A stretch of DNA of 64,000 bases from contig CAJTBF010000002.1 of NCBI GenBank assembly GCA_910574195.1, positions 186,001 through 250,000 of the forward strand, written 5' to 3'. The position numbers and the translations under genes are program-made. This DNA comes from Lachnospiraceae bacterium (GTDB taxonomy: Bacteria > Bacillota > Clostridia > Lachnospirales > Lachnospiraceae). The notes below the pieces were generated by a model. The model saw nothing but the letters and a program-made list of their open reading frames with translations. It ran no database searches and had not been told where the DNA came from. Below, piece by piece: positions 9,636-19,191 of this stretch (positions within the stretch are counted from its first letter, which is position 1; each line of letters begins with the position of its first letter).

Positions 9636-10469
9636 TTATTTTTCACACTGTCCTCCAAAATCAATATAGGTTACGGTATGTCGTGGCGTTCTTTTTTCTT
9701 TCGGGGGCAACGTCATATAGTCTGTCCCGAAGTAGTATTCCAGAAATCCTTGTATATCTTTGGGCGCCCGAACAGTCAGGTCTTCAAATAAAATATCCTG
9801 TGTTTCCAGATGCCACCGCTTTTGAAAACCGTTCGTTTCTTCTTTCGAGCCCCACCCCAGACAACGTACCAGGTTTGTATCTATGTGACGGTATTTTTCT
9901 ACCAGATAGCAAATTCCTTTATGTCCCCATTCTTTTGGAAACAGATTCAGGATACGAAATCCGAGCCAACTGCTGAGACGGGTTTTATTCAAAGCGCCGA
10001 CTTCGGAATAAAGAAGCTTTCGGCAAAGCCAGGACAGACAGGTGCAAACCCTGTTTGGGATCCGGGCGGCAGGCAGGTTGTCATCAGGAAAAATATCAAT
10101 AAAAATCCCGTTTTTTGCGGTCATTTTGTGTTGGCCTTCTCTTTTATACACGGTTCCCTTTTTCAAAATCCGGGCATATTCCCAGCGGTAACCGGGATCT
10201 GTCCGATAAGTCTGCAGAAAATAGTCGGATGACAGTTCCGTCTCACAGAGTCTGCAGAATGTTTCATAATTTTCCCGCAGCATACGGACGTCCACATCGT
10301 CGTCCCAGGGGATGAATCCGCCATGGCGCACAGCCCCCAGCAGCGTGCCGCCGTCTAAAATATAGTCAATCTGATGCTTCCGGCAGATCCGATCCAGTTC
10401 CAGCAGCATTTCCCGTTCGGTAAGCTGCAGTTTTCGCAAAATTTCCTGCGTATAGATAAAGCGGCCCAA
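9636..10469 (-). CDS. licD: LicD-family phosphotransferase
   Basis: About 277 residues. LicD proteins transfer a phospho-amino-alcohol or polyol phosphate from a CDP donor to a sugar. The family landmarks are present: [20 protein letters not shown] and the metal motif WDDDVDVRM near residues 40-65, PGYRWEYARI, and IFIDIFPDD. I chose TTG at 10469 because it has a strong AAGGAGGG site 8 nt upstream and aligns exactly with the start of the paralog at 31762. A GTG at 10514 would add 15 residues but has no good ribosome site. It occupies the same relative place in the left arm as the LicD of the right arm. Substrate (phosphocholine, phosphoethanolamine or polyol phosphate) is not determined. Confidence 0.85.
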   Translation of the reverse strand: MGRFIYTQEILRKLQLTEREMLLELDRICRKHQIDYILDGGTLLGAVRHGGFIPWDDDVDVRMLRENYETFCRLCETELSSDYFLQTYRTDPGYRWEYARILKKGTVYKREGQHKMTAKNGIFIDIFPDDNLPAARIPNRVCTCLSWLCRKLLYSEVGALNKTRLSSWLGFRILNLFPKEWGHKGICYLVEKYRHIDTNLVRCLGWGSKEETNGFQKRWHLETQDILFEDLTVRAPKDIQGFLEYYFGTDYMTLPPKEKRTPRHTVTYIDFGGQCEK

Positions 10470-10566
10470 GACGGAGTCCCTCCTTACGGTATTGGTCTGA
10501 TAGAGTATACTCACAGGATATCCCGTGATGCACGTCCCTGATGGCCATATGATGAGAATGACACGC

Positions 10567-11538
10567 TCAGGGAATGGCCCTTCGATAAGGGGCTTCTGTC
10601 TGTAAAAAGTATTCCATGATACCGGCCAGTGTAATACTTTCCTGTGGCGTCATCTGTTCTTTTGTGGGAATTCCCTGTATTTTCTTTAAAAAGTGTTCCA
10701 GTTCATATTGGAGACCGTTTCCGACAAAAGGATAGTCATAAAAATCACGTTGCGTGGGATCTTCATAGCGTACTTCAAAGTGTTGCGTCAGCCACCAGGG
10801 GGCCTGAACCAGAATATAGCCTTTTGTACCGGACAGGATCAGTTCTCCTTCGGATTTCACTCCTAATCCGGCCTTTGCCAGCCCGGTCTGACCTTGTCCA
10901 TATTCAAAAAATATCTTTGTAAAGAGATCGATTCCGTCTGTATTCCGTTGTACGGCAAAAAGGAGTTTTTTAAAATTGCAGCCTAATATTTTTAACACGG
11001 CGTAACATCCATAGGTTCCCAGTTCTGTCATACTGCCGCCGTAATTTCTGTCTGTCAATTCCCGTGAATTGGGCATGGCCAGTTTTGTAAAACAGGCTTC
11101 CACATCCCGGACTTCTCCGATTCTTCCCTCTTTTACGGTTTTCAGTAAAGCCTGAAAACCAGGACAGTAGGCCGTCTTGACGGCTTCCATCAGAACCAGT
11201 CTTTTTTTGTGGGCAAGAGTGAATAATGTTTCTGCTTCCTTTTTATTTAGAACCATTGGTTTTTCACATAAAACATGTTTTCCGTTCTCCAGAAGTCTGC
11301 GGATATAAGCGCCATGTGATGCCGTAGGCGAAGCAATATAAGCGGCGTCAATTTGTGCAAGAAAAGCAGACCATTGATTGGTTCCAAAAGGCAGGTTACA
11401 CTGTGCTGCATAGGTCTGTGCACTGGCCAGACGGGGATTGTATACAGAACTTAATGTTACCGGTAATCCCTGCCATCCGTCCTGCGCGAATCGCTCTGCA
11501 ATTCTTCCGGTTCCAATGATTCCCAGTCGGATATTCAT
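10567..11538 (-). CDS. Gfo/Idh/MocA-family oxidoreductase
   Basis: A 323-residue NAD(P)-dependent sugar oxidoreductase. The Rossmann start RLGIIGTGRIAERF and the EKPMVL motif near residue 95 (Lys of the family's catalytic EKP) are clear, followed by AYCPGFQALL and a C-terminal alpha/beta domain. The start ATG overlaps the stop of the upstream fusion gene (ATGA) and is preceded by AAGGAG. It is a close paralog of the C-terminal half of the fused proteins at 11535 and 29682, so the left arm has two such domains and the right arm one. A probable role is oxidation or reduction of an activated sugar or polyol phosphate; the substrate is unknown. Confidence 0.85.
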   Translation of the reverse strand: MNIRLGIIGTGRIAERFAQDGWQGLPVTLSSVYNPRLASAQTYAAQCNLPFGTNQWSAFLAQIDAAYIASPTASHGAYIRRLLENGKHVLCEKPMVLNKKEAETLFTLAHKKRLVLMEAVKTAYCPGFQALLKTVKEGRIGEVRDVEACFTKLAMPNSRELTDRNYGGSMTELGTYGCYAVLKILGCNFKKLLFAVQRNTDGIDLFTKIFFEYGQGQTGLAKAGLGVKSEGELILSGTKGYILVQAPWWLTQHFEVRYEDPTQRDFYDYPFVGNGLQYELEHFLKKIQGIPTKEQMTPQESITLAGIMEYFLQTEAPYRRAIP

Positions 11539-12884
11539 GACAGGCTCCTTTTTTCTCTTTCATTCATAAAGAGTTCTGTGATTTCTGACATGGCAATGAT
11601 CTCGTTTTGGGTAAGCAAATATTTGTTTTTTTCAATTTTGTTGATTTGCGCTACAAATTCGCTCATTTCATAGCGCAATCCATCTCCCTGAAAAGTAGGC
11701 TCGAAAGTTTCTACTTTATTGGGATCCTCATAGCGGAGTTTATATTTTTTTGTGAGCCACCAGGGGGATTCGGCCAGAATATAACCGGTGTCTCCGGATA
11801 TGACCAGTTGCCCCTCTGTTTTTATACCGACGCCGCATTTTGCCGTTGCCATACCTCGATCATAGAGCAGGTCAATTTTTGTATACAGATCCAATCCATC
11901 CTCTCTGTGGATACTGTGAATCTGTACGTCTTTGCAATTTGTGCCGAATAGTTTAAAAACGGGAAGTAACGTGTATGCGGCGTATTCTAAAAAGGCGCCG
12001 CCGAATCGAAAATCAGTACATTCTCTTGCCTGTGGATCTGCAAGCCGGGTAAAGCAGGCTTCAATATCCCGGATTTCCCCGATTTTTCCACTTCTGGCCG
12101 TATTGATTAACTGTTGAAATCCCGGACAATAGGCTGTCTTGATTCCTTCCAGAAGAACCAGATTCTGCTTCGCAGCCAGTGTAAATAATTCCACGGCGTT
12201 TTTTCGATTCAAAGCGATCGGATTCTCACATAGTACATGGCGTCCGGCTTCTAAGGCAGCTTTTGCATATTCATAATGGGTTTCGTTGGGAGATGCGATG
12301 TAGACGGCATCCACCCTGGCTAAAAATTTATTGTAATTTTCGGAATAAGTATGGATTCCATACCGTTTTTGAAACGTATTTCCACTGTTGGTTTCCGGAT
12401 TAAACGCACAGATGGTATTCATTCCGGAAATATACTTTATCTCTGCAATAAACCGGGCGGCGATTCGTCCAGTTCCTACAATTCCGACTTTTACAATTTG
12501 AAATTGGCTGGAACGCAGCATCGTAGAAGAGATGTCGGGAGTCCGGTCCAGATAGACGACTTTGCAGAGTGTATTGAGATAGTCAAAAGTTCCTACCCAG
12601 TCGCTTCCAACGGTGAAAATATCGATATTATATTTTTGGATATCTTCTATTTTCTGACCGTTATGGTCTTCAATAATAATTTCATCGGCTAATCCGGTTT
12701 TACGAACATTCTCAATACGTTCCAGACAGGAATCGACGACGTTGATCTTTCCTCTTGCCTCGTCAAAATGTTCTGTAGTAACGCCGACGATCAAATAATC
12801 TCCTAATTTTTTGGCACGTTCCAGCAGGTTTAGATGTCCTTGATGAAACAAATCAAATGTACCGTATGTAATGACTTTGGTCAC
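11535..12884 (-). CDS. cytidylyltransferase (TagD-like) fused to Gfo/Idh/MocA oxidoreductase
   Basis: About 449 residues. Residues 1-130 are a glycerol-3-phosphate-cytidylyltransferase-like domain: TYGTFDLFHQGHLNLL carries the HxGH motif, and ISSTMLR the late nucleotide contact. Residues about 135-449 are a Gfo/Idh/MocA oxidoreductase (VGIVGTGRIAARF, CENPIAL; the usual EKP reads ENP here, so the catalytic Lys is replaced by Asn). I chose GTG at 12884 because AGGAGGTG lies 9 nt upstream; a longer in-frame start at 12968 would run into the preceding truncated gene. A paralog with intact EKP sits at 29682. The fusion suggests a CDP-activated polyol whose precursor is made or changed by the oxidoreductase half. 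Activity of this copy is uncertain given the Lys change. Confidence 0.82.
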   Translation of the reverse strand: MTKVITYGTFDLFHQGHLNLLERAKKLGDYLIVGVTTEHFDEARGKINVVDSCLERIENVRKTGLADEIIIEDHNGQKIEDIQKYNIDIFTVGSDWVGTFDYLNTLCKVVYLDRTPDISSTMLRSSQFQIVKVGIVGTGRIAARFIAEIKYISGMNTICAFNPETNSGNTFQKRYGIHTYSENYNKFLARVDAVYIASPNETHYEYAKAALEAGRHVLCENPIALNRKNAVELFTLAAKQNLVLLEGIKTAYCPGFQQLINTARSGKIGEIRDIEACFTRLADPQARECTDFRFGGAFLEYAAYTLLPVFKLFGTNCKDVQIHSIHREDGLDLYTKIDLLYDRGMATAKCGVGIKTEGQLVISGDTGYILAESPWWLTKKYKLRYEDPNKVETFEPTFQGDGLRYEMSEFVAQINKIEKNKYLLTQNEIIAMSEITELFMNEREKRSLS

Positions 12885-12933
12885 TGCGTTCCCACCTCCT
12901 TTGTCTGTATAACTGTTTTTGATAAAAGTGAAT

Positions 12934-13848
12934 TCACAGAAGCATTTCAGGATGAAACGAATCCACACAGAGAATCTTTTGCGTCCAGCTCTCTCCTATG
13001 GTTTGTCCCCATTTTTTTACCAGTGTATCCAGATAAATCTGTCTTATGTTTTCTGATTGAACAAAAACCCGCTTTATATGGAACAGGTTTTCGGTATTAC
13101 AAAAATAGAGCGACTCCTCCATCACCTTCTGAGAATTTGACAGAAGGTCTTCCGGGGTAAGGCTGGAAACATAGATTAATATCTCCGCACTTTCTTTTAG
13201 TATTTGTGAATAAAATCTTGGGTCGATGCTATAAGCAGAGTTGTCCTGATTATATAGATCAAATGTAAAAATCAGGTCTGGCCAATGGTCCTGAAGATCG
13301 TAGTTTTCATAATAGGTTACGGGCACGTCGTCTGGGAAATTGGCTCCTTCATAAGAATATTTTCCAAAAGTCCCGTCTATGTTCCGCTCATAATAAGGAA
13401 TAGGAACAAAACAGGTATCAAAGTTCTCATCCGCACTGAGTATGTCCCATATTTTTTCCATGGAACTCCACATAGAAGATTGGTATGGAAGAAACAGGGC
13501 TTCCCATTTGTCGGAGATCTGAGAACCGATTAAAATATGCAATTCCCGTAGTTGTCTGGTAAGTTGCGCAAGCAGTTCCCGGCTTTTTTTTGAATCTGTA
13601 AGTACAGAACTTAACTGATATAAACATTCACAATAATCTTCCAGTTTATGGACGCTTTCGGTATCTTCCCCATATACTTTTTCAAATTTATTTCCAATGG
13701 CAACAGCGGTTTCCTGACATGCAGATAACATTTGTAAGATCTCTGTCTCATGAACAGGACGGGCTTTTAAACTTATTTTTAAAGTCCGATTGGCTCTTTG
13801 TAGTAAATGTATCATAGTAAGAACCTGATTTTTTAATGTACGACTCAT
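12934..13848 (-). pseudogene. truncated CDP-glycerol-transferase-like gene (N-terminal third only)
   Basis: This 304-residue frame matches the first part of the 847-residue protein at 26946: QETAVAIG, EDYCECLYQ, FLPYQSSMW, VPIPYYERN, PVTYYENYD and IDPRFYS all have counterparts. It stops after VFVQSEN and a short divergent tail, before the GSPKFDR and WRPHP motifs. The catalytic core and the propeller are therefore missing. The next gene starts only 50 nt further on, so the missing two thirds look deleted rather than frameshifted. The start has AAGGAG and is intact, so a stable N-terminal fragment could still be made. It may be a decayed copy, or a deliberately short regulator; I favour decay by recombination between paralogs. 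Confidence 0.7.
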
Positions 13849-13879
13849 AGTTTCGGTCTCCTTTGCCGGCCTCTTTTTA

Positions 13880-15895
13880 TCATCTGGCTACTTGTTGGAA
13901 AATAGTTTGCCGAAGACGAAGCAATTCCAAATCGTCTGGAAGTAATACCGATAATTGTGTTACAACGGACAATGCTTCCTGATATTGTCCATTTGTAATC
14001 ATTTCTTTTAAAGCCTGTTTGGTCTGTTTCGCCAGCTTTTGAAATTCTTCTTTGCTTTGAGTTGGATTTTTTACTGTTTCCGCCATTTCCCGTATGATTT
14101 CTTTTATAACACCTGTCATAGAAGGACGGTAACGGAGCGCTGTACGAAACAGATGGATCGCTTCTGCGGGTTTCTGATTTGCGGCGTTTTGCAGTGCCTC
14201 TGATAAAAATAAAGCAAACCGGCAATCCTTTGGTAGTAAATTGCGTTGTTCGATTTCAAATAAATGATACTGGTATAATGTTTTATAGAAATCAAGGATA
14301 CAGGAAATATAAGTGGATAGTTCGCTGAAAAGTGTATTTCCAGACAGATATCCCTGAATGAGTTTCTTTTCCCGAAGAAGCATGTCCAGCCATAGGCCAT
14401 ATACAGAGGCATCCTGACGGAGCATTTTTATTGCTGATTTTATATTTTCCAGGCCCAGAAGGGAGCTTCTGTTTATCAGATTTTGCGTACACTGCTTCCA
14501 GGTGTCCAAATCCATACGTTTTACCAGTACAGACGGATTCATCCGTTGAGAAATAGCCTCCTCAAGTACCTGATATTTTAAATAGTATGATTCCGTTGCT
14601 TCCATACAACATAGAAGGGATTCCAATGCATCGTCCTTTTTGCTTTTCTGAATTTGACGCCGTGCTTTTTGGAGTAGGGTATAAGGACAATGTTCTGGAA
14701 ATTCCTCCAGAAGCTTTTGAAAATCTGCAGGGTACTCTTTTTTCCAGAAATCAAAATTGGAATAATATCGCTGCATCCAGTATTCCTCATTCCAGGGGAG
14801 AAGTCTCAGAAAATCAATCGCCTGTCTGGCGTCTCCTTTTTTCAGGGCGGCTTCCGCACAGTTAATCCGGATTTGGTAGAGCCTTTTTGGAAGTTTGATT
14901 CGTTCTTCCGTAATCATTCCATAACTCTGTTTATTCCATAGATCCGGATGGTCGTCCATATAGCGAAGCGTTTTTTCAAACTTTTGACCGTAATACAAGA
15001 CGTTGTCCGTCTTATTTTGTTCGGCATAAATGGCGAGTAAAGTTGTATAAAATTCCAGACACACCAATTCGCAGGGATCTTCCATTTCCAGAATGGAAAG
15101 CGCTTCCTGCTCTGTCTGTTCCTTATTTCCTTTTTCATAAAGAATCGCGATCAAATTGACCTGAAGCCAAAGACGATAGTAAGGATCTTTTTGATTCTTA
15201 CAAAGTTCCCGCGCCTTCCGGCAGTATTCCTCCGCTTTGTCCCACATTTTTGCGGAGGCGTATTCCTGTACAGTCTGAAGATAATTCTTTATAAAGTCAG
15301 GACGTTCCTGAATATTTTTTAAGAGTAAAGGAAGATTTCGTTCGGTTTTATCGGAACCTTTGATACTTTTATCTGAAATATAGCCATAGTGATGTACATA
15401 TGCATGAAAGTATTTACAGGGATTGAACCGGGGGGAAAGCTCTTCATGGACTGTGTTCTGAAACGCGATTCCCGGAATTCGTTCGGCCATTCGAAACGCA
15501 GTAAAATCAGAATGGTGAATTCCATCCCATTCCAGATAATTTCTTTGGATATAACAGGCGGAATGATACTGCCGATATTCTCCAGATAAAAAGAAGTCGC
15601 AAATCTCGGAAGTATCTTCAAACCACTCATCGTCATCAATATATAAAAACCACTCTCCCTTTGCCGCCCACAATCCTACATTCCGGGCCGCGGAAAAGTT
15701 ATTGCACCAGGCAAAAGGAATGATCTTATCCGTATATCGGGCTGCAATTTCCCGGACACGCTCGTCAGTTCCGGTATAGACAATAATCAATTCACTGGGA
15801 ACCTTCATCAATAAAGGCCGCAGCGAATCCAAGCAGCGTTCCAGGGAATCCGCCCGGTTGGAGGCAAGCAATGAAATGCTGAGCTGTATCTTCAT
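13880..15895 (-). CDS. GT2 glycosyltransferase with long TPR-like helical region
   Basis: 671 residues. The N-terminal 230 residues are a GT2 domain: ISLLASNRADSLERCLDSL, IVYTGTD in place of the usual DDGS, NNFSAARNVGL and YIDDDEWF. The remainder consists of helical repeats such as KAEEYCRKARELCKN and EAIHLFRTALRYRPS, consistent with TPRs that may dock a protein acceptor. Related GT2-TPR proteins occur beside flagellin genes in Clostridia, which supports a flagellin-modifying role (inference). It is the first gene after flagellin copy 1, beyond a short hairpin. The first 110 residues lie in the inverted repeat shared with 24747-26843; further on, identity comes in blocks. The ribosome site is AAAGGAG. 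Confidence 0.8.
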   Translation of the reverse strand: MKIQLSISLLASNRADSLERCLDSLRPLLMKVPSELIIVYTGTDERVREIAARYTDKIIPFAWCNNFSAARNVGLWAAKGEWFLYIDDDEWFEDTSEICDFFLSGEYRQYHSACYIQRNYLEWDGIHHSDFTAFRMAERIPGIAFQNTVHEELSPRFNPCKYFHAYVHHYGYISDKSIKGSDKTERNLPLLLKNIQERPDFIKNYLQTVQEYASAKMWDKAEEYCRKARELCKNQKDPYYRLWLQVNLIAILYEKGNKEQTEQEALSILEMEDPCELVCLEFYTTLLAIYAEQNKTDNVLYYGQKFEKTLRYMDDHPDLWNKQSYGMITEERIKLPKRLYQIRINCAEAALKKGDARQAIDFLRLLPWNEEYWMQRYYSNFDFWKKEYPADFQKLLEEFPEHCPYTLLQKARRQIQKSKKDDALESLLCCMEATESYYLKYQVLEEAISQRMNPSVLVKRMDLDTWKQCTQNLINRSSLLGLENIKSAIKMLRQDASVYGLWLDMLLREKKLIQGYLSGNTLFSELSTYISCILDFYKTLYQYHLFEIEQRNLLPKDCRFALFLSEALQNAANQKPAEAIHLFRTALRYRPSMTGVIKEIIREMAETVKNPTQSKEEFQKLAKQTKQALKEMITNGQYQEALSVVTQLSVLLPDDLELLRLRQTIFQQVAR

Positions 15896-16004
15896 CGTAT
15901 CAAACTCTCCTTTACACTTTTGGATGGACGTTTTCTTTCATATATAAATATGCCTGTATTCGAAAGACTCTATGTTCTTTGAAAACAGATAAGCTATATA
16001 CGAA

Positions 16005-16038
16005 AGAAAGCGCCCATCCGTTGGGACCGGCGCTTTCT
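16005..16038 (-). terminator. hairpin downstream of flagellin copy 1
   Basis: A perfect 10-bp stem (AGAAAGCGCC / GGCGCTTTCT) with a 14-nt loop follows the flagellin stop. Only a short run of T follows, so it may be a leaky terminator or mRNA-stabilising hairpin that lets some transcripts reach the GT/TPR gene. The same hairpin lies after copy 2. Confidence 0.6.
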
Positions 16039-16123
16039 ATTATTGTACCCAGCCGGGCATCCCATATCGAATGCCCTTCGGGCAACCGGATGCAACGCAT
16101 CCGGTAAAGTATACCTTGAGAAA

Positions 16124-16939
16124 TTACTGTAACAACTGAAGAACTCCCTGCGGTACCTGATTTGCCTGTGCAAGCATTGCCTGAGAAGCCTGAACCAGGA
16201 TGTTGTTCTTCGTGTATGCCATCATTTCCTTTGCCATATCTACGTCACGGATACGAGACTCAGATGCGGAGATGTTCTCATGCTGAACCCCCAGGTTGTT
16301 GATGGTGTGCTCCAGACGATTCTGCAATGCACCAAAGTCAGAACGCATGGAAGAAATCTTGTCGATTGCAGCTTTCGCCAGGCTGATTGCCTGAAGAGCG
16401 CTTGTGGAATTGGTAACGCTGATGGAACCAACGCCAAGTCCGGTAGAATTCATTGCTTTCAGTGTAACCTTGATCTGGTTGTTTGTAGAAGCTGCTTCAC
16501 CAACATGAAGAGTCACTGCGCCAGCAGACGTAAACAAGGATGTTCCGTTGAAGTTTGCAGTCTTACCAATTCTGTTGATCTCCGCATTCAGAGCATTAAT
16601 CTCTTTCTGCATCTCAGAACGGTTTGCTGTGGAGTATGTTCCGTTAGCGGACTGGGTAGCCAGCTCAACCATACGATTCAGCATGGAGTGAACTTCTGTC
16701 AGAGCGCCTTCAGCGGTCTGCACAAGAGAAACACCGTCTTCCGCGTTCTTCTTTGCCGTCTCAAGACCTGTGATCTGCGCGCGCATCTTTTCAGAAATAG
16801 CCAATCCTGCCGCGTCATCGCCGGCGCGGTTGATTCTGTAACCAGATGACAATTTTTCCAGGTTCTTTCCCACGGAAGAGTTGTTGTTTGTCAAGTTTCT
16901 GTGTGCATTTAATGCAGTAATATTATGTTGAATTCTCAT
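16124..16939 (-). CDS. hag: flagellin, copy 1
   Basis: A 271-residue flagellin, the secreted filament subunit. The N-terminal D0/D1 region (RIQHNITALNAHRNL, LSSGYRINRAGDDAAGLAIS) and the C-terminal D1/D0 region (ESRIRDVDMAKEM, NILVQASQAMLAQAN, PQGVLQLLQ) are complete. Only about 40 residues of variable central domain remain, as in other short Clostridial flagellins. It differs from copy 2 by a single residue (Asn115 here, Asp115 there) and a few silent bases. The ATG has AAGGAGGA. It lies at the head of the left glycan arm, transcribed away from the core. Ser/Thr-rich central stretches such as NSTSALQ could be glycan sites; this is inference. Confidence 0.97.
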   Translation of the reverse strand: MRIQHNITALNAHRNLTNNNSSVGKNLEKLSSGYRINRAGDDAAGLAISEKMRAQITGLETAKKNAEDGVSLVQTAEGALTEVHSMLNRMVELATQSANGTYSTANRSEMQKEINALNAEINRIGKTANFNGTSLFTSAGAVTLHVGEAASTNNQIKVTLKAMNSTGLGVGSISVTNSTSALQAISLAKAAIDKISSMRSDFGALQNRLEHTINNLGVQHENISASESRIRDVDMAKEMMAYTKNNILVQASQAMLAQANQVPQGVLQLLQ

Positions 16940-17368
16940 GGTTTTTCCTCCTTGAATGTTTTTGCATAGGAATTCCTTTTCCTTGCATGATTATACATTT
17001 TTTGCATGTTTAAAAAGAATTCGGAAGAGCAACAAATATATGCTTTTGGACATGCCGGCGAACTATCCAGAGAAGTACAGTTTATTGGACTGTATCAGTT
17101 GTCCGTCCCGCAAGGGCGAGCATTGAATTGTATCAATTACAATCTTAATTATCCATTCTCTAAAAAATAGAAAAACATCAGATAATATACTACAATTTTT
17201 AATATGTATCTTGTTATCCACAAAGAAATTTCGCAATAGTATGAAAAAATAGGTATAGTGAAACCGCTCAGAAAATGGTACAATGATTTAGAAAGAAGTC
17301 TACAATTTTTCGTAAAGTATTGATCTATATAAGAATAAGACGAAAAGTCAAGTCCAGGGGGTGTGATC
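16940..17368. other. intergenic region between divergent flagellin 1 and AAA-ATPase genes
   Basis: About 430 nt without a gene. The part up to 17093 belongs to the inverted repeat and holds the flagellin promoter region, with TATAAT on the minus strand at 16990-16995 and the AAGGAGGA ribosome site. A TACAGT/ACTGTA dyad spans 17076-17094. The rest is AT-rich, with a TACAAT near 17279 that could serve the ATPase gene but lacks a good -35 element. No small gene was recognised. Confidence 0.55.
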
Positions 17369-19054
17369 GTGTCAAGACCAGTTGGAGTCGGACATCAGGA
17401 TTTTGAGCAATTGATTACAAGCAACAATTTCTATGTTGATAAAACTTTATTTATAAAAGAATGGTGGGAAAATAATGATACGGTAACGTTGATTACCCGT
17501 CCCCGGCGTTTTGGAAAGACATTGAATCTGAGTATGTTGGACTACTTCTTTTCTGTTCAGTATACAAAAAAAGAATATTTATTTAGAAATTTGGCAATCT
17601 GGAAGGAAGAAGCCTATCGGAGACTGCAAGGGACTTATCCTGTCATATTTCTCAGTTTTGCCGGAGTAAAAGAAACATCTTTTATTGGTACGCGAAAAAA
17701 AATCTGTCAGACGATAAAAAATCTGTATAATAAATATGATTTTCTGTTAGATAATGATGTTCTGAATGAAAATGAAAAAGAACTTTACCAAAAAATAACT
17801 GCCGACATGGAAGATTACATTGCGTCAGCTTCTTTAAATATGCTGTCTGATTATCTGATGCGCTATTATGGGAAAAAGGTGATTATTTTGTTGGATGAAT
17901 ACGATACACCTTTGCAGGAAGCTTATGTGAATGGGTACTGGGAGGAACTGGTTTCTTTTATCAGAAATCTGTTTAACTCCATTTTTAAAACAAATCCTTA
18001 TCTCGAAAAAGCGATTATGACCGGGATTACCAGAATTAGTAAGGAATCTGTTTTTTCAGATCTGAATAATCTGGAAGTGGTGACTACTACATCAGACTTG
18101 TATGCCGATAAATTTGGTTTTACAGAATCGGAGGTATGGAAAGCACTGGAAGAATATGATCTGTTTCTCAAAAAAGAAGAAGTAAAAGCCTGGTATGATG
18201 GATTTACATTTGGGGAAATATCAGATATCTATAATCCCTGGTCTATCTTAAACTATCTAAAATCGGGAAAATTTTCTACGTATTGGGCCAACACCAGCAG
18301 TAACAGCTTGGTAGGAAAATTGATTCGTGAGGGAAACACCGATATAAAAATAACAATGGAAGATCTCCTTGCGAGAAAAACATTTTGTACGAAATTGGAT
18401 GAACAAATTGTATTTCATCAACTTGACTATGATCGAACTGCGCTTTGGAGTCTTTTGCTCGCCAGCGGATATTTGAGATTGGTACATTATCATATGGAAG
18501 AAGAAAGTGGGACGGAAAAATTTGAACTCGCTTTAACAAATAAAGAAGTACGCATTATGTTTCAGAGAATGATTGAGGGGTGGTTTTCAAAATTCATCCC
18601 TGCATATAATGATTTTATCAAAGCGTTTTTAACTGATGACAAAAAAGCAATGAATATTTACATGAATCGGGTAGCGCTTGCGACCATTAGTTATTTTGAT
18701 ACAGGAAATGTTCCGTCAGAAGCGATCGAACCCGAACGCTTTTATCACGGTTTCGTACTTGGCTTGATCGTAGATCTTGCAGAACGTTATTCTATCACCT
18801 CCAATCGGGAAAGCGGCTTTGGAAGATATGATGTGATTCTGGAACCGCTCCAAGATACAGAAGATGCAATCATTCTGGAATTCAAGGTTCACGATCCGGA
18901 TGATGAAAAAACACTGGCAGATACAGTACAGGCTGCACTTACGCAAATTGACCGAAAAAATTATGCAGCAGTACTGGCTGCAAAAGGGATTGCAGCGGAA
19001 CGAATCCGGAAATACGGATTTGCATTTAGGGGGAAAAGGGTATTGATTGGATAA
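17369..19054 (+). CDS. AAA-ATPase-like protein with PD-(D/E)XK nuclease-like C-terminus
   Basis: About 561 residues. The N-terminus matches the predicted AAA-ATPase family PF09820: [18 protein letters not shown], a reduced Walker A (TRPRRFGKT) near residue 45 and Walker [11 protein letters not shown]. The C-terminus resembles PDDEXK_9: [14 protein letters not shown], then AIILEFKV, which would supply the D-x(n)-ExK nuclease core. These proteins are numerous in gut Clostridia and Bacteroides; their function is unproven, though defence or mobile-element roles are suspected. GTG 17369 is chosen because AGGGGG lies 7 nt upstream; GTG 17363 is too close to it. It stands alone between flagellin 1 and a degenerate region and has no obvious link to glycan synthesis. 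Confidence 0.85.
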   Translation: MSRPVGVGHQDFEQLITSNNFYVDKTLFIKEWWENNDTVTLITRPRRFGKTLNLSMLDYFFSVQYTKKEYLFRNLAIWKEEAYRRLQGTYPVIFLSFAGVKETSFIGTRKKICQTIKNLYNKYDFLLDNDVLNENEKELYQKITADMEDYIASASLNMLSDYLMRYYGKKVIILLDEYDTPLQEAYVNGYWEELVSFIRNLFNSIFKTNPYLEKAIMTGITRISKESVFSDLNNLEVVTTTSDLYADKFGFTESEVWKALEEYDLFLKKEEVKAWYDGFTFGEISDIYNPWSILNYLKSGKFSTYWANTSSNSLVGKLIREGNTDIKITMEDLLARKTFCTKLDEQIVFHQLDYDRTALWSLLLASGYLRLVHYHMEEESGTEKFELALTNKEVRIMFQRMIEGWFSKFIPAYNDFIKAFLTDDKKAMNIYMNRVALATISYFDTGNVPSEAIEPERFYHGFVLGLIVDLAERYSITSNRESGFGRYDVILEPLQDTEDAIILEFKVHDPDDEKTLADTVQAALTQIDRKNYAAVLAAKGIAAERIRKYGFAFRGKRVLIG

Positions 19055-19111
19055 GAAAAGGTGTAGAAACTGGAATGAATGAGGGGGAAAAATAATCTCT
19101 GAGATAAAATG

Positions 19112-19182
19112 TTACAGAAATCGGTCTGTTTAAACACAATCGTTTTAATATACCCGTTTTTCCAACAAACCGGTTTCTGTAA
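19112..19182. terminator. long hairpin between convergent ATPase gene and dehydrogenase pseudogene
   Basis: Two 19-nt arms (starting TTACAGAAA and ending TTTCTGTAA) pair at 18 of 19 positions in RNA, counting one G-U, around a 33-nt loop. It sits between two convergent units, where a bidirectional terminator is expected. Neither side has a strong T-run, so the assignment is moderate. Confidence 0.5.
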
Positions 19183-19191
19183 AACATAATC

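Larger units (their letters stand above)
15565..17093. repeat. left arm of large inverted repeat (flagellin copy 1 plus flanks)
   Basis: This stretch is the reverse complement of 23549-25077 with few mismatches. It spans about 150 nt upstream of the flagellin, the flagellin itself, the hairpin and spacer downstream, and the first roughly 110 codons of the GT/TPR gene. The inner boundary is sharp near 17093. The outer end is approximate because identity becomes patchy inside the GT/TPR gene, and a second high-identity block follows around its codons 190-290. Confidence 0.85.

Noticed and set aside
16280-16849. Long open frames opposite both flagellin genes (189 codons each)
   Set aside because: They are antisense shadows of flagellin produced by its codon bias, have no ribosome site and match no protein family I know.
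17369-19054. AAA-ATPase/PD-(D/E)XK protein as part of a novel defence system
   Set aside because: It is a common family in gut Clostridia, stands alone here, and lacks a second defence gene nearby.
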